In this document: in pieces, positions 36,422 through 45,412 of the stretch
Layout: each line of letters opens with the position of its first letter
Position numbering within the stretch: the stretch's first letter is position 1
From: Fischerella sp. JS2
GTDB lineage: Bacteria > Cyanobacteriota > Cyanobacteriia > Cyanobacteriales > Nostocaceae
Reading direction: 5' to 3'
Length of the DNA: 64,000 nt
Assembly: GCF_032393985.1 (NCBI RefSeq)
Contig: NZ_CP135918.1
Span: 310,001-374,000 of the forward strand
Program-made: the position numbers and the translations under genes
Notes under the pieces: generated by a model
What the model was told of the DNA's origin: nothing
Databases searched by the model: none
Seen by the model: only the letters and a program-made list of their open reading frames with translations

Positions 36422-37491
36422 ATTTCGGAACTGTATTTAACATCTTCATCGGTTGCAGTACTGAATTTTCCTTCACGCCAATTATCGCCAACACTTTTGA
36501 TAAAGCTTGCTAAAGGAATAGCAACTAAAAGTCCTAGTAATCCTCCTAATTTTGCACCTATTAATAAAGAAATTACTACCCAAACAGGGTTCAAACCAGT
36601 TAAGTTACTCAGAATGCGAGGAGCAACAAAATTGTAGTTAAATTGGTCGATCGCTACTGCTACAATTAAAACTTCTACTCCTAACCAAAAATTACTTAAT
36701 GCCACTAAAGAACTTACTATAGTAATACCTATTCCTGTTCCAAAAGGGAACAAAGCAAAAAAACCAATTACCAATCCAAAAAGTAGACTCAAAGGAACTC
36801 GCAGCGCCAAAAAAGCTAGGGTAATACCTGATGCCAAAATAGTAGCTAATGTCACCTGACCTATAAAGTAATTTTGAAAATCTTCCCGTAATGAGTGACG
36901 CACTTGTAAGCCGACACGAGATGGAAACCACAAAAACATGCCATCCCACAGGTGTTCTCCATTTAAAACTAAATAGAAAGTTAGTACCACTGTTAGCAGA
37001 ACATTAACTAAGCTACCAATAGTATCTAAAGCAAAGCCTAATATCCTACCCGTAAAATTTTGAATTTGATTGGATATTCTATCGAGAAATTGGGGTATTA
37101 AACCACTTAAATTAACTGGTAGTTGTTCAGTTGTTGCCCAATTTTGTAAAGCTTGTAGTTGTTGGCTACCCGAATCTATCCATGTGGGTAAAATATTAGC
37201 AAGTTCATTGAGTTGTTGTATGATGAGTGGTACTAAAGTAATACCTACAGCTACCAATATTAGTACAGCCAAAAGAAGTACTCCGGCAATGGCAAGATTA
37301 CGTTGTACTCCTCTTCCTTGCAGAAATCGGATTGGATAATCCAGAATAAAAGCTAATAAAATAGCAGCGACAACAATGCTGACCAACGGTTGAAAATAAT
37401 TAATTACCTGAAGCAATACCCAAGCATTTAAGATGAGCAAAGGAAATGCTAAAGCTAAGGTTAACCATCGCGGAAGTTGATTTGCTGACAT
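36400..37491 (-). CDS. AI-2E/PerM family membrane transporter
   Basis: This 363-residue protein has about seven or eight hydrophobic helices. A central soluble part contains LVPLIIQQLNELANILPTW, and the end of the family is recognisable in FNYNFVAPRILSNLTGLNPVWV and LGGLLGLLVAIPLASFIK. Members export small molecules, ions or the signal AI-2; the substrate here is unknown. It is convergent with the urt operon and overlaps urtE by 22 bp, with no terminator between them. Confidence 0.9.
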   Translation of the reverse strand: MSANQLPRWLTLALAFPLLILNAWVLLQVINYFQPLVSIVVAAILLAFILDYPIRFLQGRGVQRNLAIAGVLLLAVLILVAVGITLVPLIIQQLNELANILPTWIDSGSQQLQALQNWATTEQLPVNLSGLIPQFLDRISNQIQNFTGRILGFALDTIGSLVNVLLTVVLTFYLVLNGEHLWDGMFLWFPSRVGLQVRHSLREDFQNYFIGQVTLATILASGITLAFLALRVPLSLLFGLVIGFFALFPFGTGIGITIVSSLVALSNFWLGVEVLIVAVAIDQFNYNFVAPRILSNLTGLNPVWVVISLLIGAKLGGLLGLLVAIPLASFIKSVGDNWREGKFSTATDEDVKYSSEIQTAKNL

Positions 37492-37583
37492 TGGGAATTG
37501 TTATATTAGTTGTTGGTTGTTGGTTGTTAGTTGTTAGTGGCTCATGACTTACTACTCCCCATCTCCCCACTATCCACTAAGCA

Positions 37584-38027
37584 CTAACCATTAACCATTC
37601 TATGTCCTATAAAATCTAACAAAATTCGCTGATGCACTGGTCCAAGAGGACGGACTTCCCTTGCGATTTTGGAATAACATTGTCCTTGGTGAATTTCATC
37701 CGGTGTTACTAAACCCATATCCCAACCTTCATTGAGAACAAGTTGATTTAATTCCACTAATAGTGGTGCTTGGAAAACATGACGTACAACAGAGTTATCG
37801 TCGTAACAACCAAACTCAGACACTGTTGGTGGTAGATTGTAGCCAATTTCTTCTAAAATTTCTCGCTTCACTGCTACGTCTGGGGTTTCACCAAGTTCGA
37901 TATGTCCGCCAAACAGTCCCCAGTAACCAGGGTAGAGAATATTGGGGATGTTATCGCGCAGTTGCATGAGAAATTTGTCTTTTTGGTAGAGAATCGCGAT
38001 CGCTACATGCATTGGTTGCTTACTCAT
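37584..38027 (-). CDS. Nudix hydrolase
   Basis: This 147-residue protein has an intact Nudix box GX5EX7REUXEEXGU, seen in GHIELGETPDVAVKREILEE at about residues 41-60 and continuing into IGY. The box binds magnesium and cleaves nucleoside-diphosphate-linked substrates. NILYPGYWGLFGG just before it is typical. The substrate cannot be told. Confidence 0.9.
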   Translation of the reverse strand: MSKQPMHVAIAILYQKDKFLMQLRDNIPNILYPGYWGLFGGHIELGETPDVAVKREILEEIGYNLPPTVSEFGCYDDNSVVRHVFQAPLLVELNQLVLNEGWDMGLVTPDEIHQGQCYSKIAREVRPLGPVHQRILLDFIGHRMVNG

Positions 38028-38061
38028 AAATTTTGCTTGGGATAGTGTGACGTTATTATTA

Positions 38062-38652
38062 TTACTTTTCTTCTAAATACACTTCCCCATATTCTTTGCC
38101 TGCAATCGGAATGCTTCGGTAGCGAATTTGACCTTTAATGACTACTTGATCTCCAACTAGTAAATTAGTTTGATTAGTTATAGCCCAAATTTTACCAGTA
38201 TCGTCTTTTACTAGATATGCTCGTCGTTGCAAGAGGGGAGCAATTTTTTCAACCTTGCCTTGGATGTATACTGTTATATTGCTATCTGGTTGCGATCGCA
38301 GTTCTCGAATTGGAGTCACATTTGCACCAAGAGCGTTGATCCCAGAAAAGCTGAAATTACTACAACTTACTAATCCCGCCATGAGAAAGTAAGTTAAGCA
38401 CAAATAAAAAACTGTGGAAGGAAGGTAATAAGATTTTGAATTTTGGATATTAGAACCACTGCGTTGCTTCGGTTCCCAAAGTTGTAGCATGTAGCGTGAC
38501 TTTGGATTGGAAATCAATTTGTAAACCTGAGTTTTGTCAATCCATTTATTACATTCTTTTTTGAAATTAATGTAAAATCTATGTGCTTGTAGCATAAAAG
38601 ATACCTTTTGGGGAAATTTTGGCATCAGTGGTTGATCTGTCGCTATTTGCAA
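38062..38652 (-). CDS. Probable lipoprotein with OB-fold-like domain, hypothetical
   Basis: The frame has 196 codons, but the start is uncertain. A hydrophobic segment with a lipobox-like LVSC lies at about residues 81-97. The C-terminal part ([50 protein letters not shown]) resembles the beta-barrel OB fold used by small exported binding proteins. Starts at internal methionines (residues 20 or 55) would shorten the odd basic N-terminus. Function unknown. It is divergent from folD. Confidence 0.65.
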   Translation of the reverse strand: MQIATDQPLMPKFPQKVSFMLQAHRFYINFKKECNKWIDKTQVYKLISNPKSRYMLQLWEPKQRSGSNIQNSKSYYLPSTVFYLCLTYFLMAGLVSCSNFSFSGINALGANVTPIRELRSQPDSNITVYIQGKVEKIAPLLQRRAYLVKDDTGKIWAITNQTNLLVGDQVVIKGQIRYRSIPIAGKEYGEVYLEEK

Positions 38653-38867
38653 AGAGTCAGTTCCCCTTCAGTCTACCTATGTTCTTCACTACTCAAAATA
38701 CACTCTCAATTGAAGCAACCAATCTGAGAAAATGGGTAATGGGTAAAAGATTAAAACAGATATTCATCTCCTTCCTGTTCCCCGTTCCCTATGGCAAATG
38801 CTGTTTGAAAAGCGCTACAGCATCAGACAGCGACACCCAAAAAGAGCGTATTTCTGTTAATTTTCTG

Positions 38868-39752
38868 ATGGAAACAAACACTGCTAAACTGCTTGATGGT
38901 AAAGCCCTAGCTACAAAAATTCAGCAAGAATTGTCTGCTACTATTACCAGATTACAACCCCACATAGAACGCCCGCCTGGTTTAGCAGTACTAATGGTGG
39001 GAGATAACCCAGCCTCTGCTGCCTATGTGCGCGGGAAAGAAAGAGCCTGTGCAAAAATCGGTATGGCTTCTTTTGGTAAGCATTTTCCCACACAAACCAC
39101 TCAAGCCGAACTAGAAGAAGTTATTCATTACCTTAACCAAGATGAACGGGTAGATGGTATTCTCGTGCAATTGCCCCTACCCAATCATCTAGATGCTATT
39201 TCTTTATTACACCAAATTGATCCCGATAAAGACGCCGATGGATTACACCCAGTAAATTTAGGAAAATTAGTGCGGGGTGAACCTGGTTTGCGTAGCTGTA
39301 CACCAGCAGGAGTTATGCGTCTGTTGCAAGAATATGAAATTTCCTTGCGCTCTAAACAAGCGGTAGTGGTAGGACGTAGTATTTTGGTGGGTAAACCATT
39401 GGCATTGATGCTCTTAGAGGCTGATGCAACAGTGACAATTGCCCATTCGCGATCACAGGATCTCCCAGCGATAACCAAAAACGCTGATATTTTAATAGCG
39501 GCTGTTGGTCGTCCAGAAATAATTACGGCCGAGATGGTTAAACCAGGCGCTGTTGTGGTAGATGTGGGGATAAATCGTGTCACCGATGACAGTGGCAACA
39601 GCCGCTTAGTCGGAGATGTCCAATTTGAATCAGTTGCCCATGTGGCAGAATTCCTCACCCCAGTACCTGGCGGTGTTGGCCCTATGACTGTAGCTATGTT
39701 GTTGCAAAATACAGTGAATAGCTATAGCCAACGCTTGAAAACTAAAGAGTGA
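38868..39752 (+). CDS. folD: Methylenetetrahydrofolate dehydrogenase/cyclohydrolase FolD
   Basis: FolD interconverts 5,10-methylene-, methenyl- and 10-formyl-THF in one-carbon metabolism. From the ATG at 38868 it has 294 residues, normal for the family; the frame continues upstream to 38619 in sequence that lacks conserved character. Visible motifs are [19 protein letters not shown] (with the catalytic lysine), [36 protein letters not shown] and [15 protein letters not shown]. Confidence 0.95.
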   Translation: METNTAKLLDGKALATKIQQELSATITRLQPHIERPPGLAVLMVGDNPASAAYVRGKERACAKIGMASFGKHFPTQTTQAELEEVIHYLNQDERVDGILVQLPLPNHLDAISLLHQIDPDKDADGLHPVNLGKLVRGEPGLRSCTPAGVMRLLQEYEISLRSKQAVVVGRSILVGKPLALMLLEADATVTIAHSRSQDLPAITKNADILIAAVGRPEIITAEMVKPGAVVVDVGINRVTDDSGNSRLVGDVQFESVAHVAEFLTPVPGGVGPMTVAMLLQNTVNSYSQRLKTKE

Positions 39753-39880
39753 TGATTGTCCATTGTCATTTGTCTATTGTCATTTGTGAAAAACTATTGA
39801 CCATTGACTAATGACCATTGACCAATGACTCTTTCCCTTAAAATTGTTACTTAAATAACAGAAATTTAAGGAAATTAAGG

Positions 39881-40807
39881 ATGGTAACAACGGATAACCT
39901 GAAACAAACTCCAGGAAAAGCAAATTTTGACCTCATTACCTATTTAAAAGAACGACAAAAGCTATGTGAAGTAGCTTTGGAACAGGCTATTTCCGTACGT
40001 TATCCAGAAAAAATTTATGAAGCAATGCGCTACTCGCTTTTAGCTGGAGGTAAGCGCTTGCGCCCCATTATTTGCCTTGCTACTTGTGAAATGACTGGTG
40101 GAAACATCATCATGGCTATGCCAACCGCGTGTGCATTAGAGATGATTCACACCATGTCTTTGATTCACGATGACTTGCCAGCAATGGATAATGATGATTA
40201 TCGTCGTGGTAAACTCACCAATCACAAGGTATATGGCGAAGATATCGCTATTTTGGCTGGAGATGGCTTGTTAGCTTACGCTTTTGAATATGTAGCGGAG
40301 AACACTAAAGACGTGCCAGCAGAGCGATTATTGCGAGTAGTCGCTCATCTAGGGCGTGCAGTAGGCGCTGCTGGTTTGGTGGGTGGTCAAGTACTCGATT
40401 TAGAATCAGAAGGAAAATTAGATATTTCTTCAGAAACATTGGATTTTATTCATAACCATAAAACAGGAGCGCTTTTAGAAGCTAGTGTAGTTTGTGGTGG
40501 AATTTTGGCAGGGACATCACAAGACAATTTAAAAAGACTCTCTCGCTACGCCAAGAATATTGGGCTAGCCTTCCAGATTATTGATGACATCTTAGATATC
40601 ACCTCTACACAAGAGCAGCTAGGAAAAACTGTGGGCAAAGATCAAAAAGCCAAAAAAGTAACTTATCCAAGCCTCTGGGGAATTGAAAAATCTCAAAAAC
40701 AAGCCCAACAGCTAATTGAGTCTGCTTGTGCAGAATTAGAACCGTTTGGGAAAGCGGCAGAACCATTGGTGGCACTAGCTCACTTTATTACCAGTCGTAG
40801 TCATTAA
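39881..40807 (+). CDS. crtE: Geranylgeranyl diphosphate synthase
   Basis: This prenyl synthase makes C20 diphosphate for carotenoids, chlorophyll phytol and quinone tails. The 308-residue protein has the first aspartate-rich motif [10 protein letters not shown] (97-106) and the second DDILD (235-239). It also has GGKRLRP near 57-63. The loop between the first D pair and the next D is the bacterial type with insertion. AAGG precedes the ATG. It follows folD by about 130 bp of TGACCATTGAC-type repeats, an order often seen in cyanobacteria, and is followed by the DUF212 gene. Confidence 0.92.
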   Translation: MVTTDNLKQTPGKANFDLITYLKERQKLCEVALEQAISVRYPEKIYEAMRYSLLAGGKRLRPIICLATCEMTGGNIIMAMPTACALEMIHTMSLIHDDLPAMDNDDYRRGKLTNHKVYGEDIAILAGDGLLAYAFEYVAENTKDVPAERLLRVVAHLGRAVGAAGLVGGQVLDLESEGKLDISSETLDFIHNHKTGALLEASVVCGGILAGTSQDNLKRLSRYAKNIGLAFQIIDDILDITSTQEQLGKTVGKDQKAKKVTYPSLWGIEKSQKQAQQLIESACAELEPFGKAAEPLVALAHFITSRSH

Positions 40808-40956
40808 GCAGTTATCAGTTAACAGTTATCAGTTATTGGTTGACTGTTTACTGATTTTCTGCTAAACAGCACTGGGTTAATTGTGGATTTTTGGTTGCAT
40901 CTATTACTTCCTCATACACAACTGCTGCTCACTGTTATTAACCTGACCAAAATACC

Positions 40957-41415
40957 ATGCAGGATATAGGTAACATTTTAGACAACCGGGTGCTGGTGGT
41001 TGCTCTAGTAGCTTGTTTAATGGCTCAAGCTTTGAAGCTTATCATTGAACTAGTCAAGAATCGGAAATTAAATGTAAGTGTCTTAGTCACAACTGGAGGT
41101 ATGCCCAGCGCTCATTCAGCTCTGGTTACGGCTTTAGCAGTTGGCGTGGGGCAAACTCATGGCTGGGCTTCTGCTGAATTTGCCCTTGCCACAGTATTTG
41201 CGATTATTGTCATGTACGATGCAGCTGGAGTCCGTCAAGCTGCTGGCAAACAAGCTCGTATTCTCAACCAAATGATTGATGAATTGTTTCACGAACACCC
41301 AGAGTTTACAGGCGATCGCCTCAAGGAATTGTTAGGACATACACCATTTCAGGTGATAGCAGGCTCAGCATTAGGTATCACCATCTCTTGGTTAGCTAGT
41401 TATGCCTATAATTGA
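40957..41415 (+). CDS. Divergent PAP2 family membrane protein (DUF212)
   Basis: This 152-residue protein has four hydrophobic helices and the phosphatase-like motif GGMPSAHSALVTAL, with DAAGVRQAAGKQARILN further on. DUF212 is a divergent relative of PAP2 phosphatases. Its place just after crtE hints at prenyl-diphosphate or lipid metabolism, but no activity is proven. Confidence 0.88.
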   Translation: MQDIGNILDNRVLVVALVACLMAQALKLIIELVKNRKLNVSVLVTTGGMPSAHSALVTALAVGVGQTHGWASAEFALATVFAIIVMYDAAGVRQAAGKQARILNQMIDELFHEHPEFTGDRLKELLGHTPFQVIAGSALGITISWLASYAYN

Positions 41416-41430
41416 GTTGTTGGTTAGTGG

Positions 41431-41460
41431 GTAGAGACGCGATGTTCCTCGCGTCTGTAC
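41431..41460. repeat. 30-bp palindromic repeat, third copy
   Basis: It differs by one base from the copy at 12917-12946, in the same orientation (GTAGAGACGCG arm, CGCGTCTGTAC arm). It lies 15 bp after the DUF212 gene. Confidence 0.9.
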
Positions 41461-41515
41461 ATTAGTAGTTAGTGGTTAGTAGTTGTTAACCAATGACCAA
41501 TGACTATTGACCAAT

Positions 41516-42202
41516 TTAATTTTGTGGTATGTTCACTGCCGATCGCAACAGCATCACTTTACTACTGTCCACAATCACAGCAAAAAAACCTCGTTCTGAG
41601 AGTTTTTTTAATGTGCTGTATGCATCTTTTTGATTAGTTGTATAGGACGCTAATAAGTAATGGCGTTGTCCATAAGCTGCAAAACCCACATCGCCTCCCA
41701 CTGCTTGTTTAACTTGATTTGCCAGTTCTGGACGGTTGAAATAATCTACTAAGACGGCGAAACCATTTCCCAAACGTTGAGGTTGAAACCTAAGTGTTTG
41801 AGTCGGTGCTACTGCTACGTCTGCTGGTCGAGTGGTAATAATAGCAGACAAACCCGCGATGCTGTTGACATACCTAGCCCAACGGTTGGCATCATCAATT
41901 CTAGTAAATCCGCCGATTCTAGTGACTATATCGTTGAGATATCTACAGTTTGTAGTCTTAAGTTCAGAAGGTAAGGCCCGATGTAGTTGATTTCGACTAT
42001 CTTGGGTTGGACTGATTATCAACAATACATATTCGCCAGGATTGGGAGGTTGACAAACGGGAGTTTTTTGCTGTTGGGCAAAAGCAGTATTGATCCCAGC
42101 GACCAAACAGGTGAAGGAAGCAAACGAGGCGATCGCTAGTGTGAAACTACTTAGTAAAATATTTGGTGAATTCTGAAATTTATACACCACTGGTTTAGAC
42201 AT
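41516..42202 (-). CDS. Exported hypothetical protein with SPOR-like repeats
   Basis: This 228-residue protein has a signal peptide (about residues 1-42, ending TAFAQ). Two similar segments follow. Each gives an angle such as YVLLIISPTQDSRNQLHRAL and GFAVLVDYFNRPELANQVKQ, and later motifs run YGQRHYLLASYTTNQKDAYS. The alternating pattern resembles SPOR-type domains that bind denuded peptidoglycan, but I do not claim membership. Periplasmic location is likely; function unknown. Confidence 0.7.
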   Translation of the reverse strand: MSKPVVYKFQNSPNILLSSFTLAIASFASFTCLVAGINTAFAQQQKTPVCQPPNPGEYVLLIISPTQDSRNQLHRALPSELKTTNCRYLNDIVTRIGGFTRIDDANRWARYVNSIAGLSAIITTRPADVAVAPTQTLRFQPQRLGNGFAVLVDYFNRPELANQVKQAVGGDVGFAAYGQRHYLLASYTTNQKDAYSTLKKLSERGFFAVIVDSSKVMLLRSAVNIPQN

Positions 42203-42432
42203 AAAAATAAATTCACAGTATTATCCACCATCTTTGATAAAAAATACATATATTTGTTCCATATATTTTCTAGATAGAGGAGTTAGGTAATGGGTAAAGA
42301 GTTAGTAGTTAGTGGTTGGTAATTTTCAATACTCAATGCCCACTCCTCATACTCCTCATACTCCCCACTGCCCCTAATCCCCACCAGGGGCCGGTGAGTT
42401 CCCCCTCACCTCACACTCCCCGATCCCCGACC

Positions 42433-42762
42433 CTAAGATACACTGGCAAGAGATGCCAAAGGATTGGGGATACTTTCACTAGGGGCTTGAAATTCTCCTG
42501 TGAGGACGTATTCTAGGCGCAGTTTTAACCAAGTAATAAATTGAGGATTGGTAGAAATGATTGCCACTGCTGGTTGCGGACACTTTGCCTTTACTTGTGC
42601 CATCTGAGGAGATTCCAGAAAAGCAGGTTGTTTCACTACCCAAAAATCAATTTCCTTTTCTTGTTCGTGGTAGTGACGAGTACGTTCTCGCAACACTTCT
42701 TCCATTGGTTCTTCTTCTAACAAAAAGTGTTGACTTGCCAAAACGTAATAGTATGTTTTCAT
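42433..42762 (-). CDS. ycf54: Ycf54, subunit of Mg-protoporphyrin monomethyl ester cyclase
   Basis: This 109-residue protein carries the family pattern YYYVLASQHFLLEEEPMEEV, then EIDFWVVKQPAFLE, CPQPAVAIIST and LKLRLEYVLTGEF. Ycf54 is needed for assembly and stability of the AcsF cyclase that forms ring E of chlorophyll. The length is normal and the start is fixed by the conserved MKTYYYVLAS. Confidence 0.95.
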   Translation of the reverse strand: MKTYYYVLASQHFLLEEEPMEEVLRERTRHYHEQEKEIDFWVVKQPAFLESPQMAQVKAKCPQPAVAIISTNPQFITWLKLRLEYVLTGEFQAPSESIPNPLASLASVS

Positions 42763-42848
42763 TTTCTTTCTTTACTTAAGTAGCTAAGATGAGGACATAG
42801 TATTATCTACTATGTCCTTGAAAATTATCTCAGTTTTAGCCTCTTTAA

Positions 42849-43547
42849 CTACGACGCAAAAGGACAAGAAGTATTGCCTGTTTGTTCATCATGAGTCTGT
42901 TTACTGCCACTTGTGAGCCTATTAAAAAATTCGCTATTATCAAAATAATGTTCAACAGAGAGAATTTTCAACTCATCAGTAACACGAGCAACACTCATGC
43001 CCACTATCTCCACTGTTTCCCCTGTGGGTGCATGGTCTTTGTATGGACCATTGAAAGTTCCCCAATGACGCCACTTAAATGTAACGTTAGGTGGTCCTGA
43101 ATAAACCTCCAGCACTTCCCACAAAAATCCTTTTGGAAACGCAGTCTTAAAAAGCTGACCTGAAGATTCAAAGGTTTCCTCAGAAGCTTTGTAATTATCT
43201 ATATCACCGATGAATAGATTATAAGTTCCAGACGCAAACACATCTTCGGCAGTGTAGGCCTGACCTCCGTTACTACTCATGCGAAACTTGTCTTGTACAA
43301 CAGATAACCACTCTTGGGGATTACTTTTAAACGAAACCTCCATCTCAAAAGTTCGGACTAAGTTTTGCACGATCGCTTCCAGAGAACCTTCTAAATGGCG
43401 GCACTTGCTCTCCTGGGCTAAGCCTGCTTTTGAATCAGAATAATCAGGAGGGGCACCGTAACGCCATTGGGCATTTTTGCTTTGTGCAATTACTGTATCC
43501 CGGTCTTGTACCCAAAGCGGAAGGTCTTGAGGTTGTGTTGCGCTCAT
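42849..43547 (-). CDS. SnoaL-like 'pathogen-related' protein
   Basis: From the ATG at 43547 (AAGGAA eight bases upstream) the protein has 232 residues. It resembles plant pathogen-related proteins and cyanobacterial relatives with a SnoaL/NTF2-like cone fold: LEAIVQNLVRTFEMEVSFK, FLWEVLEVYSGPPNVTFKWR and VEIVGMSVARV. Plant homologues have been linked to defence, but the biochemical role is unknown. The frame opens six codons earlier at a TTG that overlaps the ribosome site. Confidence 0.78.
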   Translation of the reverse strand: MSATQPQDLPLWVQDRDTVIAQSKNAQWRYGAPPDYSDSKAGLAQESKCRHLEGSLEAIVQNLVRTFEMEVSFKSNPQEWLSVVQDKFRMSSNGGQAYTAEDVFASGTYNLFIGDIDNYKASEETFESSGQLFKTAFPKGFLWEVLEVYSGPPNVTFKWRHWGTFNGPYKDHAPTGETVEIVGMSVARVTDELKILSVEHYFDNSEFFNRLTSGSKQTHDEQTGNTSCPFAS

Positions 43548-43692
43548 AAAATTCCTTGGTTTCAAAGTTGACTTGCTGTAACCGCAAATACCATTAAATT
43601 TTTAGATTTCGCAGAAACTTTTCCTATTTATTCAATTACCAGTTACCAGTTAATCAGTCAAGAGTAAATGATAACTAATAACAGTTCACTGT

Positions 43693-44415
43693 TTACTGAT
43701 TCCCGCGCATAGCTAATTTCATTTCCTGAACTGCTCTTTCCATACCTACCAATACAGCCCGACTGATGATGGTATGACCTATATTCAGTTCTTCCATACC
43801 AGGAAGACAAGCAACGGGGTGGACGTTCCAGTAGGTGAGTCCATGACCAGCGTTGATTCGCAATCCGGCTTTGATTGCTTGTTCACAGCCAGCTGCCAAC
43901 AGGTCTAATTCTTGTTGACGACTAGTTTCATTTTTCGCCTCAGCATATCGACCAGTGTGCAATTCAATAAATTTTGCTTGCAGCGTCCGAGATGCTTCTA
44001 TTTGTGCTGATTCTGCATCAATAAACAGACTTACTGGAATGTCAGCACTCTGTAGTTGATCAACAACCTCTCCAATTCTATTAATCTGACCTGCGACATC
44101 CAATCCACCTTCTGTAGTCACTTCTTCCCGTCGTTCAGGAACTAAAGTCACATAGTCTGGTTTGATATCGAGGGCTATAGCTACCATTTCATCTGTAGCC
44201 GCCATTTCCAAATTCAAATGTGTTCTGACTATCTGTCGCAATAAACGCACATCCCGTTCTTGGATATGTCGTCTGTCTTCTCGCAGATGGACAGTAATGC
44301 CATCTGCACCACCTAACTCTGCCAATACTGCCCCTGCGATTGGGTCTGGTTCCACCGTCCGTCGCGCTTGCCGGATAGTGGCAATATGGTCAATATTTAC
44401 ACCAAGTGTCGGCAA
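43693..44415 (-). CDS. pdxJ: Pyridoxine 5'-phosphate synthase PdxJ
   Basis: PdxJ condenses aminoacetone phosphate with deoxyxylulose phosphate to give vitamin B6. The 240-residue TIM barrel has [51 protein letters not shown] and the C-terminal [17 protein letters not shown]. The start appears to be TTG at 44415, giving the family's usual [15 protein letters not shown] lies upstream. Confidence 0.95.
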   Translation of the reverse strand: MPTLGVNIDHIATIRQARRTVEPDPIAGAVLAELGGADGITVHLREDRRHIQERDVRLLRQIVRTHLNLEMAATDEMVAIALDIKPDYVTLVPERREEVTTEGGLDVAGQINRIGEVVDQLQSADIPVSLFIDAESAQIEASRTLQAKFIELHTGRYAEAKNETSRQQELDLLAAGCEQAIKAGLRINAGHGLTYWNVHPVACLPGMEELNIGHTIISRAVLVGMERAVQEMKLAMRGNQ

Positions 44416-44538
44416 CCCTAGTCTCTCCCTAATCCACAGTCCAGAGATGATTCTAGCGGAAATACTGGTTCGGTAGTTAGTCGAGGATGCGATCGCCTGA
44501 TAAAATCTCTATTCTGTAATTCAGACATCTTGTAAACA

Positions 44539-44871
44539 ATGAAATTACTGAATGGGGAGCAAGCAGAAATCTTTATGCAAAAGTTAACAGATTACTGTTT
44601 AAACCCTGAACATCCTAGTGGAAAGTCTAAAGCTAGAGTTTTCGCTTCGGTTTTAGGAATTACAGGTGAAAATGCTGAAATTTTACGACAGTTTGTGCAA
44701 ACAGCAGCTATTGAAGGTGAAGTTATCCAGCAAAATAGCACTGCATTCGATCAATAGTTTAAGGTAGATCGGATAGTACCCAATACAGATGGAATACGAC
44801 TGCGTACAATCTGGGAAATTACCTCGAAAAATCCAAATCCACGCTTGCTCACTGCATTTCTCAAATTATAA
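44539..44871 (+). pseudogene. DUF6883-like gene with an in-frame TAG
   Basis: The open frame of 72 codons ends at TAG (44755-44757). Read on in the same phase it continues for 37 more sense codons (FKVDRIVPNTDGIRLRTIWE, then ITSKNPNPRLLTAFLKL) to a TAA at 44869-44871. That TAA overlaps the ATG of the next gene as TAATG. The N-terminal part (SGKSKARVFASVLGITGENA) and the continuation fit DUF6883, which often sits beside DUF4926. The gene therefore looks like a 110-residue protein broken by one nonsense change, possibly CAG to TAG. Confidence 0.72.
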
Positions 44872-45125
44872 TGACAAAACTTAAACTTTTGGATACTGTC
44901 GCTACTCTAAACCCTGTTTCTATTGAGCAATTAACCTTAGTGGAAGCAGATGACACTGCTATTGAAAGTCTGCCAAGAGGACAAGTGGGAACAATTGTAG
45001 AAGTGTATGAAGAAGATTGTCATTATTTAGTTGAATTTGCTGACACTCAAGGGTGTGAATATGCAATGGCTATATTGAAAGCAGATGAACTTTTTGTTTT
45101 GCACTATGATTTGGCAGTTGCCTAA
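44871..45125 (+). CDS. DUF4926 family protein
   Basis: This 84-residue protein starts TKLKLLDTVATLN and contains LPRGQVGTIVEVYEEDCHYL and VEFADTQGCEYAMAILKADE. These match the small beta-rich DUF4926 family. It is coupled by TAATG to the broken DUF6883 gene. The pair recurs in cyanobacteria and looks like a toxin-antitoxin-type or paired regulatory module, but no activity is known. With its partner broken, translation of this gene may drop. Confidence 0.75.
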   Translation: MTKLKLLDTVATLNPVSIEQLTLVEADDTAIESLPRGQVGTIVEVYEEDCHYLVEFADTQGCEYAMAILKADELFVLHYDLAVA

Positions 45126-45155
45126 GTTTTTTAGTGCAACAGAACAATTTAAGGT

Positions 45156-45353
45156 TTAATCAGCACGTACAAACTCATATTGATCAGTGCCAGGTTTTGG
45201 TTGAACTTTGACTAAGAAGATGGGATTGTCACTGTGATCGCCTGATGAAAACTAAATTTTTCCTGTTGCACCTTCGACTGCAAAACTTGAACTTCGATTA
45301 ATTATTTTTGAAGCTTTTTCTAAATCATTTAATCAAAACGTAGATCCATCAAT
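45156..45353 (-). pseudogene. Remnant of a periplasmic ligand-binding (ABC receptor) protein
   Basis: Reading leftward, one frame gives SSSFAVEGATGKI, a TAG (45252-45254), then FSSGDHSDNPIFLVKVQPKP and GTDQYEFVRAD ending in TAA at 45156. This pattern (GATG-I-F---GD----P--LV-V) is that of the C-terminus of receptor-family ligand-binding proteins. A TGA (45333-45335) also interrupts it further upstream, and no more of the gene is found. It is a decayed fragment of about 60 codons. Confidence 0.6.
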
Positions 45354-45412
45354 AACGGCTTTAGACCTCAACAACTTTCCTACAAGGTCTAAAGCCATCA
45401 CTACTAACTATG

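Noticed and set aside
38619-38867. N-terminal extension of FolD
   Set aside because: The extension overlaps the divergent gene's start and looks non-coding; FolD from 38868 has normal length.
29563-45353. Stop-codon reassignment (TAA or TAG read as glutamine)
   Set aside because: Both TAA and TAG end many intact genes in this window, so isolated nonsense changes are the simpler explanation.
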